33,203 nt of DNA. It comes from Candidatus Daviesbacteria bacterium RIFCSPHIGHO2_02_FULL_36_13 (lineage in GTDB: Bacteria > Patescibacteriota > Microgenomatia > Daviesbacterales > UBA10151). The notes beneath the pieces are model-generated. The model was given only the letters and a program-made list of their open reading frames with translations, was not told the origin of the DNA and made no database searches. Location: NCBI GenBank assembly GCA_001777015.1, contig MFCV01000020.1, forward strand, positions 1-33,203, written 5' to 3'. Positions within the stretch are counted from its first letter, which is position 1; each line of letters begins with the position of its first letter. Shown in pieces: positions 1-7,895 of the stretch. The position numbers were made by a program, and so were the translations under genes.

Positions 1-1
1 A

Positions 2-148
2 GATACAACTGATCAACGAGAATTCTCTAAAAGAACATTAATTGGATATGTTGACGAGGTGGTACTTGCTGAAAATCCTGTAACCACCGCCAATCTTCTG
101 CAGAGTGGTTTCAATAATGCAAATAATATTACTACAACCGAACCATAA
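2..148 (+). CDS. C-terminal fragment of an unidentified protein (DTTDQREFSKRTLIGYVDEVVLAENPVTTANLLQSGFNNANNITTTEP*), likely chromosomal flank
   Basis: Open frame from window edge to TAA at 146-148; no family recognised. Confidence 0.5.
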   Translation, partial: DTTDQREFSKRTLIGYVDEVVLAENPVTTANLLQSGFNNANNITTTEP

Positions 149-158
149 TCACTCGTGT

Positions 159-241
159 GCCGGGAACAGGACTTGAACCTGCAAGCTTTTTACAGCACAA
201 CCACCTCAAGGTTGCGAGTTTACCAATTTCTCCATCCCGGC
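159..241 (-). tRNA. tRNA-Leu (anticodon GAG)
   Basis: Minus strand GCCGGGA...TCCCGGC acceptor, anticodon arm CAACC-TTGAGGT-GGTTG, long variable arm, T arm CAGG-TTCAAGT-CCTG. Confidence 0.93.
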
Positions 242-862
242 TTGTTTGGCTATTATAGCTAATGCTAACAGAATTTTCGAGCGCTTTCTTTTAAGAAATG
301 GTATATTTTCTTTGTAATATATTATTTTAAGTAGCTTAATCGAGGCCGCCTTAGCATAAACGAGCTGGTAAATAGATTTCCCTGAAAATTTAATTTTTCC
401 TTCAACTTGATAAAGTTTTTGAATTCTTTCTTGAATCCATTCTAAATGGATAGAACTGGCAGAAACAAAAGTTGTATAAAACATAAAGCTGCTTTTCCAG
501 CGCTTGTCCCAATAAGAATAAGTACATCCATCTCCATCTAAATGTCCCCTAAGAAAATCGGCAAAATAGCGTTCAGGAATAGCTATACTACCAATACTTT
601 TAGTCTTGTGGGGAGTTAATCCTATTTTCAAAAGGAATCTATAGAATTTTACGTTGCCAAATTGAATTTGAAAATATTCTTTATCCTTTTTCGCAGAACT
701 GTACTTTATACCTATTTTATTCTTAAGAACTAATATTTCTGCAAAAGTTTCTATTTGATCTATGTCTTTAGAGGTTAAATTAATATGTCTGCCATCTTTA
801 GATAAATTACCATCAGTCGTTATTAACCCGATTGCATAGGAAAGTTTGGCACTCCATCTCAT
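206..862 (-). CDS. LAGLIDADG homing endonuclease, two motifs
   Basis: YAIGLITTDGNLS and FLRGHLDGDGC motifs in a 218-aa ORF; last 11 codons overlap tRNA-Leu(GAG). Confidence 0.88.
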   Translation of the reverse strand: MRWSAKLSYAIGLITTDGNLSKDGRHINLTSKDIDQIETFAEILVLKNKIGIKYSSAKKDKEYFQIQFGNVKFYRFLLKIGLTPHKTKSIGSIAIPERYFADFLRGHLDGDGCTYSYWDKRWKSSFMFYTTFVSASSIHLEWIQERIQKLYQVEGKIKFSGKSIYQLVYAKAASIKLLKIIYYKENIPFLKRKRSKILLALAIIAKQAGMEKLVNSQP

Positions 863-965
863 TAATTTATAATAGCATGCCTCAAGGATATAGTGTATAC
901 CATTTCCCCTGTGTTAACTTTATTCTATTCCACCTTCGGAGACCATAGCATCCCTCTTGTGCACT

Positions 966-1556
966 CTATGGAACGATGTTCGAACCTGCTTGAGATTCAA
1001 CAACATAATATAGTCTTAATGCTCCAAGATCAGGATTGTTATAACCTACAGCACGCATTCTAATAAATAGCGGTAGTATATATTCGTAAAGGGCTAAATC
1101 ATCTCTATTTCTTCGCATCTGTTCCATTTTCTCAATATCTAAGTGTTCTTCTTGGACTCCACCTCTGATAGCTTCATAAAACTGTTTGGGAGACTGATTG
1201 AATTTAAACTCGGATGTGCCTTCTTGGATGCCAGAATGTTCTCTGTACGGCTTTTCCCACTCGTTGCTCTTTCTAGCATTATTTTCAAATGTATAAGACT
1301 CTGCTTTTGCCGGATCAAGAGGTAAATCAAACATGAAATGCTCCAATGCAATTAACTTTGCATTTCTTTTTATTCTTTCAAGTTGTTCAATTTGTTCAGG
1401 TCTAGTAGGATTGAATGATTTGAGTTTCTCATATCTAGTACGAGCGTCATCACAATTATGGGAATTCCAATATAATTCCATTTCCTCTTCAACTCGTTTA
1501 GCAGTTTCCTCCAATAGAACTTGTTCAACATTCACCGAAATTTCAGGGTCACTCAT
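966..1556 (-). CDS. Hypothetical protein
   Basis: 196-aa ORF, charged and compositionally protein-like; no family recognised. Confidence 0.6.
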   Translation of the reverse strand: MSDPEISVNVEQVLLEETAKRVEEEMELYWNSHNCDDARTRYEKLKSFNPTRPEQIEQLERIKRNAKLIALEHFMFDLPLDPAKAESYTFENNARKSNEWEKPYREHSGIQEGTSEFKFNQSPKQFYEAIRGGVQEEHLDIEKMEQMRRNRDDLALYEYILPLFIRMRAVGYNNPDLGALRLYYVVESQAGSNIVP

Positions 1557-1612
1557 TGAACATAATGTAAACCTAGGACCTTACAAAAGTCAATTTTTGA
1601 TATAATCTATAT

Positions 1613-1894
1613 ATGTCAGGCAGAGAAGCCTTTTTAGGCCCCAAGCATACAATCACTGGAATTCCTGAGGGTAATCAATCTGTTGGAGAATTTAAGGCTC
1701 CTCCTACTGAACTTGAAGAGTTAGCTTTAAAATGGCCGGGCTTAACAGTGGAGCAAAAGGATGAAGTAATATGGGGCCAGTTAACAGATGCAAATAGAGC
1801 ACAATTTATAAATATACTGCCGCCCGTAGAACCCCCAGCACCGGAATTCTTTCAGGAAATATTTGACAGAATTAAAAGAGAAAGAGGCCTCTAA
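1613..1894 (+). CDS. Hypothetical protein, 93 aa
   Basis: ORF with TATAAT at 1601-1606, 6 nt before ATG (leaderless arrangement). Confidence 0.6.
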   Translation: MSGREAFLGPKHTITGIPEGNQSVGEFKAPPTELEELALKWPGLTVEQKDEVIWGQLTDANRAQFINILPPVEPPAPEFFQEIFDRIKRERGL

Positions 1895-2060
1895 AATAGC
1901 CCTCTATTGTGCACCATCTGGAACGATGTCGGAACCTATTTGACCTCAAACATCAGTCCCAAAGAAAAAACTGAGCTCATTGTAGCAATTAACTATTTCA
2001 AAGAAGAATGGTGAATAGTAAGTTTGCTAATTACCCAGTAATATATTACTCTCTCTTCTT

Positions 2061-2756
2061 ATGGCTAGTCCAGATATTTTTATATCTCCCTATGCTCTAA
2101 AAATAATGGGTATATTAGGAGATCCAGTAAGATCTACTATTTTAAATGGATTTCATCCTGATATTAAAGCCAGTATTGGGGAAGTAGAGGAATGGGTAAG
2201 ATCTAATCGCCCAAGAGTACAAATACCTACCTTATATCGTATGTGTGATGAAATGGAAGGTGATAATCTTCTTGAGAGAAGGGCCCGTGGTGTATTTGAA
2301 CTTACACCATTTGGCATAACTGTAATAGAATCATCCAGAGTTTTTCATAATAGCATTAAGGCGTCTCTTTTCGACTCACGAATGAGACCAACAATCGAGT
2401 TTCAATACAATAAAGAGTATGCTGATGAAAGGGAGCAGGATTTCTTGCAAACTGACCAACCAACTAGAGAGACACGTAGAGTAATGGGTCTCTTAAAACA
2501 TCCTATTCGTGTTAGAATGATGCTAGTTTTATCTGAAGCTCCGGCAGAATTGTTACAACCCCAGTTAGTGCTTGATAGAGTATCAGAACTCCAAGGTAAA
2601 AAGGTTCCAAGTATCTATAAATATACAACTGAATTAGAAGGAGAACGTTTATTGAAAAGACTATATCCCAGAGTAGACCCTCAACTTGCGATAACCTCTC
2701 TTGGGGTTGCTGCTACAGAAGGCTTTGTAGAATTTCAAAAAACTTTGACTACTTAA
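2061..2756 (+). CDS. Transcriptional regulator with two tandem winged-helix domains
   Basis: Internal duplication: LGDPVRSTIL...IPTLYRMCDEMEGDNLLERR...LTPFGITVIE versus LKHPIRVRMMLVL...VPSIYKYTTELEGERLLKRL...ITSLGVAATE. Confidence 0.7.
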   Translation: MASPDIFISPYALKIMGILGDPVRSTILNGFHPDIKASIGEVEEWVRSNRPRVQIPTLYRMCDEMEGDNLLERRARGVFELTPFGITVIESSRVFHNSIKASLFDSRMRPTIEFQYNKEYADEREQDFLQTDQPTRETRRVMGLLKHPIRVRMMLVLSEAPAELLQPQLVLDRVSELQGKKVPSIYKYTTELEGERLLKRLYPRVDPQLAITSLGVAATEGFVEFQKTLTT

Positions 2757-2886
2757 CTATTATAAGAGCGTAGTTATCTAATTGTGCGGACGGGAGTTCC
2801 TATTTTGAACCGCTCCTACCGCAAATACTCTCCCATTTTAGCAACTTAATGGAGGCATATCAAGCTAATGAGGAGGTAGAAGAGAC

Positions 2887-3339
2887 ATGAGCTCAACTCT
2901 GTTTAACTCCCAGCTTCATGATGAAAAGACATTTTATCAAAAGTTCTTAACTGATCTTGAAGGCTGTACTAATGAAATAATCATAGAAAGCCCCTACATT
3001 ACCACAGAAAGAATGAGAACTTTTGATCGTTTATTTAAAAAACTACTTCAAAAGGGCGTTAAAATCTATATTTTTACCAGAGATCCAAGAGAACATGATG
3101 AATACATGGAGCCACAGTCAGAAGATGCTATAACCTGGTGTGAACAGGAGGGAATACAGGTTTTACTTTGTATTGGAAACCATCACAGGAAATTGGCAAT
3201 TTTAGACAGGAAAATACTCTGGGAAGGCAGCTTAAATATTTTAAGTCAAACTTTCAGCCGAGAGATTATGAGAAGAATAGAAGGGCAGGAATTGGCTTTA
3301 CAGATGTTTAATTTTCTAAAACTCGAAAAATTCCTCTAA
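2887..3339 (+). CDS. Single-domain phospholipase D-like nuclease family protein
   Basis: IIIESPYIT and HRKLAILDRKILWEGSLNIL (HxK(x4)D plus GS/N) motifs. Confidence 0.8.
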   Translation: MSSTLFNSQLHDEKTFYQKFLTDLEGCTNEIIIESPYITTERMRTFDRLFKKLLQKGVKIYIFTRDPREHDEYMEPQSEDAITWCEQEGIQVLLCIGNHHRKLAILDRKILWEGSLNILSQTFSREIMRRIEGQELALQMFNFLKLEKFL

Positions 3340-3361
3340 ATCTGTTATATTCAGGCTATAA

Positions 3362-3634
3362 ATGAGCAAAATTAATATTCCAGCTATGGATTCCTTACCC
3401 TGGGATGAAATAGATAATATGATCCAAGCAGATCGCCACCAGGAAGTAATTAAAAAGATCAGTAAAAGCACCTTAAGGTATTTATCTAGTGAAAAAAGTC
3501 GCCCGGAACTGATTGAATCTGCACTAAATTATTTACAAAAGAATAATCCTGAGCAAGCTACACCAAGTAGAGCTGTAAATGCAGTGGATATAATTCAGAA
3601 CTTTGCTAAATTAGCTTTAGAATCAAAGACCTAA
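3362..3634 (+). CDS. Hypothetical protein, 90 aa
   Basis: ORF with TATATT at 3346-3351, 10 nt before ATG; 3' end overlaps the XRE gene. Confidence 0.55.
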   Translation: MSKINIPAMDSLPWDEIDNMIQADRHQEVIKKISKSTLRYLSSEKSRPELIESALNYLQKNNPEQATPSRAVNAVDIIQNFAKLALESKT

Positions 3635-3847
3635 TAGATCTTCTGCTTTTACATTTAAAAGCTTGGCAATGTTTCTAAGCACCTCTCTTGTAGGATTATC
3701 TTCCTTGCCACGTTCAATACGAGAAATATAACTGACATGTTTGCCAATTTCATCAGCAAGTTGTTGCTGGCTTAATTCAGCATCTTCTCTGGCTTTCTTG
3801 ATGATCCTTCCAAGTTGTACTTTTGAACTCATACGCATATTATACAA
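3623..3847 (-). CDS. XRE/Cro-type HTH regulator
   Basis: LGRIIKKAREDAELSQQQLADEIGKHVSYISRIERGKEDNPTREVLRNIAKLLNVKAEDLL. Confidence 0.92.
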   Translation of the reverse strand: MYNMRMSSKVQLGRIIKKAREDAELSQQQLADEIGKHVSYISRIERGKEDNPTREVLRNIAKLLNVKAEDLLGL

Positions 3848-3910
3848 CTTTTTGGCTAGTTTTCGATTCTAGTATCTTATAGCTCTTGTTTTTGCTAGAA
3901 TTGAAATCAA

Positions 3911-4981
3911 ATGGCTCAGAAAAATTTACAGCTCGCTAAACAAAAGAAAACAGATGAATTTTATACTCAGCTTGTTGATATTGAAAAGGAACTAAAACAT
4001 TACAAAGACCAATTTCGTGGTAAAGTGGTTTATTGTAATTGTGATGATCCGTTCGAAAGTAACTTTTTTAGATATTTTGCAGCAAATTTCAACACACTAG
4101 GTCTCAAAAAACTTATTACTACTAGTTATGTTAAATCTCCAATAGCTGGTGGACAGTTACCTCTATTCGAAGTAAAGGGATTAAAGCCGAAAGGAAAAGA
4201 GCCTTTTAAAATCGAAATTAATGAGGTCTTAGATTCTAATTCTGATGGCGCGATAGGATTATCAGACGTTGAATGGCTACTTAAGCACGATGCAAATGTT
4301 TCAACGCCTCTCAAAGGAGATGGTGATTTTCGTAGTCAAGAATGTATTGAGCTGCTCAAAGAAGCAGACATAGTAGTTACCAATCCTCCCTTTTCACTTT
4401 TTCGAAAATATGTTGCACAACTTGTTGAATATGACAAAAAGTTTCTAATTCTTGGTGATCAAAATGCAATTACCTATAAAGAGATATTCAAGTTAATTAA
4501 AGAAAATAAACTTTGGTTCGGGTATGATAACGGTGGAACAAAATGGTTTCAAGTTCCTGATGATTATGACATACCAACAGAATCAAGAAAGAAGATTGAA
4601 GATGGAATCCAATATTTCAGTATGGGAAGGGTCTTCTGGTTTACAAATCTAGACACAATTAAACGTCATGAAGAACTTACCTTATATAAAAAGTTTAGTC
4701 CAGAAGAATATCCAGAGTTTGACAATTATATTGCAATAAGTGTAGGTAGATACATGGATATTCCTATGGATTACGATGGTGTAATTGGTGTACCAATTAC
4801 ATTTCTAGATAAATATAATCCTGAACAGTTTGAAATCGTTGGAAGTGACTATAATATAAAGGAGGGTTTATTGCCCCAATTAGTTAATCCAAATTGGCAA
4901 GGAAAAACAGATCGAGCATATTTAAAAGGAAAAAGATTATATAGCCGTATCTTAATTAAAAATAAAAGATTAAAAAAATAA
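3911..4981 (+). CDS. EcoRI-methylase-like adenine-specific DNA methyltransferase
   Basis: DEFYTQLVDIEKEL, VYCNCDDPFESNFFRYF, motif IV IVVTNPPFSLFRKY, FLILGDQNAITYKEIF. Confidence 0.88.
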   Translation: MAQKNLQLAKQKKTDEFYTQLVDIEKELKHYKDQFRGKVVYCNCDDPFESNFFRYFAANFNTLGLKKLITTSYVKSPIAGGQLPLFEVKGLKPKGKEPFKIEINEVLDSNSDGAIGLSDVEWLLKHDANVSTPLKGDGDFRSQECIELLKEADIVVTNPPFSLFRKYVAQLVEYDKKFLILGDQNAITYKEIFKLIKENKLWFGYDNGGTKWFQVPDDYDIPTESRKKIEDGIQYFSMGRVFWFTNLDTIKRHEELTLYKKFSPEEYPEFDNYIAISVGRYMDIPMDYDGVIGVPITFLDKYNPEQFEIVGSDYNIKEGLLPQLVNPNWQGKTDRAYLKGKRLYSRILIKNKRLKK

Positions 4982-4982
4982 T

Positions 4983-6074
4983 ATGCAAATTGATTTACAT
5001 AAAATAAAAATTAGAGATGTGATTTCTGGATACAAAGACAGCGCCGAAGAGGGTGTGGTGGCTTATGGAGGAAAACTTGATATTCGACCAAAATATCAAC
5101 GAGAATTTGTGTATACAGGAAAACAGCGTGATGCTGTAATTGAAACTATAAAAAACGGATTTCCACTTAATGTTATGTATTGGGTCAAAACAAATCTAGG
5201 TAGTTTTGAAGTTCTGGATGGTCAACAAAGAACTATAAGTATAGGGCAATATGTAAATGGCGATTTCTCACTTAATAATTTTTATTTTGGTAATTTGACT
5301 AAAGAAGAACAAGACCAAATTCTGGATTATGAATTGATGATTTATTTCTGTGAAGGTACTGACAAAGAAAGATTAGATTGGTTTAGGATTATCAACATTG
5401 CTGGCGAAAAGTTAACAGACCAAGAAATACGTAATGCTGTTTATACAGGACCATGGCTTAGCGATGCTAAATTGAAATTTAGTAAAACTGGTTGTGTTGC
5501 ATATTTACTGGCTAGTGACGGAGGACAACTTCTTAGTGGTTCGCCAATCCGACAAGAATATTTAGAAACCACACTTTCATGGATCAATGATGGAAATATT
5601 GAAGATTATATGGGTCAACATCAACATGATTCGCATGCTGACGAATTGTGGAAATATTTTCAAAATGTCATTGCATGGGTCAGAAATACTTTTACCAACT
5701 ACAGACGAGAGATGAATAATGTAGCGTGGGGGGTCTTATATAATGAATTTAAAGATTCAAAGTACGATAGCAAAAAATTAGAAAGTGAAATTAAAGAACT
5801 AATGCAAGATGAAGATGTAACTAAAAAATCAGGTATTTATCCCTATATTTTAACTAGGCAAGAAAAATACTTATCAATTAGAGAGTTTACAGACAGGATG
5901 AAACGTGAATCATTTGAGCGACAGAATGGAAAATGTGTGAAATGCAAAAAAACATTTACTATAGAAGAAATGGAAGCGGATCATATAACACCCTGGCATG
6001 AAGGCGGGAAAACTATTACTGATAATTGCCAAATGCTATGCAAGCAAGATAATAGAACTAAATCGGGAATATAA
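4983..6074 (+). CDS. DUF262 (GmrSD-like N-terminal) protein with C-terminal HNH nuclease domain
   Basis: DIRPKYQREFVYTGKQRDAVIETIKNGFPLNVMYW...FEVLDGQQRTISI; HNH RQNGKCVKCKKTFTIEEMEADHITPWHEGGKTITDNCQMLCKQDNRTKS. Confidence 0.9.
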   Translation: MQIDLHKIKIRDVISGYKDSAEEGVVAYGGKLDIRPKYQREFVYTGKQRDAVIETIKNGFPLNVMYWVKTNLGSFEVLDGQQRTISIGQYVNGDFSLNNFYFGNLTKEEQDQILDYELMIYFCEGTDKERLDWFRIINIAGEKLTDQEIRNAVYTGPWLSDAKLKFSKTGCVAYLLASDGGQLLSGSPIRQEYLETTLSWINDGNIEDYMGQHQHDSHADELWKYFQNVIAWVRNTFTNYRREMNNVAWGVLYNEFKDSKYDSKKLESEIKELMQDEDVTKKSGIYPYILTRQEKYLSIREFTDRMKRESFERQNGKCVKCKKTFTIEEMEADHITPWHEGGKTITDNCQMLCKQDNRTKSGI

Positions 6075-6139
6075 CTCCTTAGAAAAAATCTTACATTACC
6101 TATCTTATAAGGCTAGTTTCTGGTAAAATTGACCCCATC

Positions 6140-7042
6140 ATGCCCCCCATTCCAAAAATTGCAGATATAGATGCTACGTTCAACTCGTGGGCAAAAAGTC
6201 CGAGTACAACTGAACAAGAAAAATGTGACAATTCGGTACGAGCTGTTAAACAAGCTGTAGTGAGTTTTGAAGGATTTAATGATAAAGATGTGAGCGTTTT
6301 TGCTCAAGGTTCATTTAGAGATAGAACAAATATTAGTTCTGAAAGTGATGTGGATGTTGGAGTACTATGCACGGATACTTTTTATTACGATTTACCGGAG
6401 GGTACCACTAAGGAGGATTTCGAAATTAGTGCAGCTGGATATGAGCATCCTCAATATAAAGACGATTTGCATCAGGCTTTGAACGACCATTTTGGGGAAA
6501 GTGCTGTAGTAAGGGGTAATAAAGCCTTTGATGTCCATGAAAATTCCTACAGAATTGATGCTGATGTCGTACCTCATTTTGAGTACAGATTGTATGATAA
6601 GTATGGCTCGTATCGAACCGGTACAGCCTTTCTTACAGATGATGGTAACAGAATAGTTAATTGGCCAGAACAAAACTACAGTAATGGTGTGACTAAAAAT
6701 GATGAAACAAAAGGATCATTTAAAGCTGTTACACGAATCATCAAAAATCTGAGGGTTAAAATGGAAGAGGATGGAATAGCTGCTGCAAAACCAATTCCCT
6801 CATACTTAATTGAGTGTTTAGTATGGAATGTCCCTAATCCAGGTCTTATGCACGATACTTACAAAGAAGATGTTAGATATGCATTGGCACATCTATTCAA
6901 TGATACTAGAGAGTTTGAAAGCTGCAAAGAATGGGGAGAGGTAAATGAGATAAAATATCTTTTTAGAGATTCTCAACCATGGAGAAGGGTTCAGGCAAAT
7001 GCCTTTCTTGATGCTGCTTGGAACTATTTAGGATTCGAATAA
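6140..7042 (+). CDS. CBASS CD-NTase (cGAS/DncV-like nucleotidyltransferase)
   Basis: GSFRDRTNISSESDVDVGV (GS...DxD) plus downstream acidic strand RIDADVVPHFEYR; adjacent Cap15-like effector. Confidence 0.88.
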   Translation: MPPIPKIADIDATFNSWAKSPSTTEQEKCDNSVRAVKQAVVSFEGFNDKDVSVFAQGSFRDRTNISSESDVDVGVLCTDTFYYDLPEGTTKEDFEISAAGYEHPQYKDDLHQALNDHFGESAVVRGNKAFDVHENSYRIDADVVPHFEYRLYDKYGSYRTGTAFLTDDGNRIVNWPEQNYSNGVTKNDETKGSFKAVTRIIKNLRVKMEEDGIAAAKPIPSYLIECLVWNVPNPGLMHDTYKEDVRYALAHLFNDTREFESCKEWGEVNEIKYLFRDSQPWRRVQANAFLDAAWNYLGFE

Positions 7043-7713
7043 TGAAAAATATAAAAGAAGAATTATCAATGTGGTTTAATATTGTTCCCTTTATTACTGT
7101 TTGGTATTTTGTTTGCTATTTTTACAATATACCATTCGGTACTAAAGAAGCGTTGTGGAAATTACCTGACGTTGTATTTATTTTAGTGATCCTCAAGGTC
7201 TTATTTTCTAATTGGATTTGGCGATTTTCTATACTTCAGGGTTGGTTAATTAAATACCCTGATTTACAAGGCACATGGGAAGGTTCATTACAAACAAACT
7301 GGCGAAATCCTGAAACGAGTGAAATACCAGGACCTATCCCCATGATTTTAGTTATAAAACAGACTTTTAATTCAATTAACTGTGTTATGCATACACAGGA
7401 GTCTACAAGTTACAGTAACGCTTCTATGCTTAATGAGGATGATGATAGCGGTATTCAGAGACTAAGCTACAACTATACTAATACTCCGGATACAACCATC
7501 CGAGGAAGAAGCGCAATACATTATGGGGCAGCAACTTTAAGAATTGTTAAAGAAAGAAATAAATACACTCTTCAAGGTGAATACTGGACAAGTCGAAGTA
7601 CTGCTGGAAGCATATCATTAAAATTTAGGACAAGAGAATTACTAGGTGCATTCCCAGAAGACTTGATACCTAAAAAGAAATCCGAGACAAAAGTTACAAA
7701 GAAAAGTAAATGA
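7042..7713 (+). CDS. cap15: Cap15-like CBASS effector (N-terminal TM segments plus beta-barrel-like domain)
   Basis: Two N-terminal hydrophobic segments then LQGTWEGSLQTNW...LVIKQTF...LSYNYTNTPD...HYGAATLRI...LQGEYWTSRSTAGSISLKF; ATG overlaps CD-NTase stop (TAATG). The tracked TTG start at 7018 is less likely. Confidence 0.8.
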   Translation: MKNIKEELSMWFNIVPFITVWYFVCYFYNIPFGTKEALWKLPDVVFILVILKVLFSNWIWRFSILQGWLIKYPDLQGTWEGSLQTNWRNPETSEIPGPIPMILVIKQTFNSINCVMHTQESTSYSNASMLNEDDDSGIQRLSYNYTNTPDTTIRGRSAIHYGAATLRIVKERNKYTLQGEYWTSRSTAGSISLKFRTRELLGAFPEDLIPKKKSETKVTKKSK

Positions 7714-7853
7714 ATCTTTTTAAGAAAGAAGAAAAGAAACCAATTAGTTTTGCTTCAGTTGAGATGAAGAAAAACTCCAAAGGCTCTGGTTGGTGGACTG
7801 TAATTTTACTCCTAGCAGTTATAGTTTTAGTAATTTTTATACTAACAAGATAG
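7710..7853 (+). CDS. Small single-pass transmembrane protein, 47 aa, overlapping Cap15 by ATGA
   Basis: MNLFKKEEKKPISFASVEMKKNSKGSGWWTVILLLAVIVLVIFILTR*; 4-nt overlap with Cap15 stop; absent from ORF track because it is <60 aa. Confidence 0.7.
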   Translation: MNLFKKEEKKPISFASVEMKKNSKGSGWWTVILLLAVIVLVIFILTR

Positions 7854-7895
7854 CTTCTTCTTTGGTAAAATTAGCTACATAAAATCAATCTTCCT

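Noticed and set aside
1139-1605. ORFs 1139..1351(-), 1143..1325(+), 1333..1605(+)
   Set aside because: Overlap the longer 966..1556 ORF in other frames; low-complexity and no family features
1941-2013. + frame ...SNISPKEKTELIVAINYFKEEW* as a gene fragment
   Set aside because: Looks protein-like but is short, without a start, and no family could be assigned with confidence
2781-2825. Segment ttgtgcggacgggagttcctattttgaaccgctcctaccgca as a decayed tRNA or att remnant
   Set aside because: Resembles a reversed tRNA 3' end only loosely; T-stem does not pair and no full cloverleaf is present
7018-7041. TTG start at 7018 for the Cap15-like gene
   Set aside because: ATG at 7042 overlaps the CD-NTase stop as TAATG, the usual coupled arrangement
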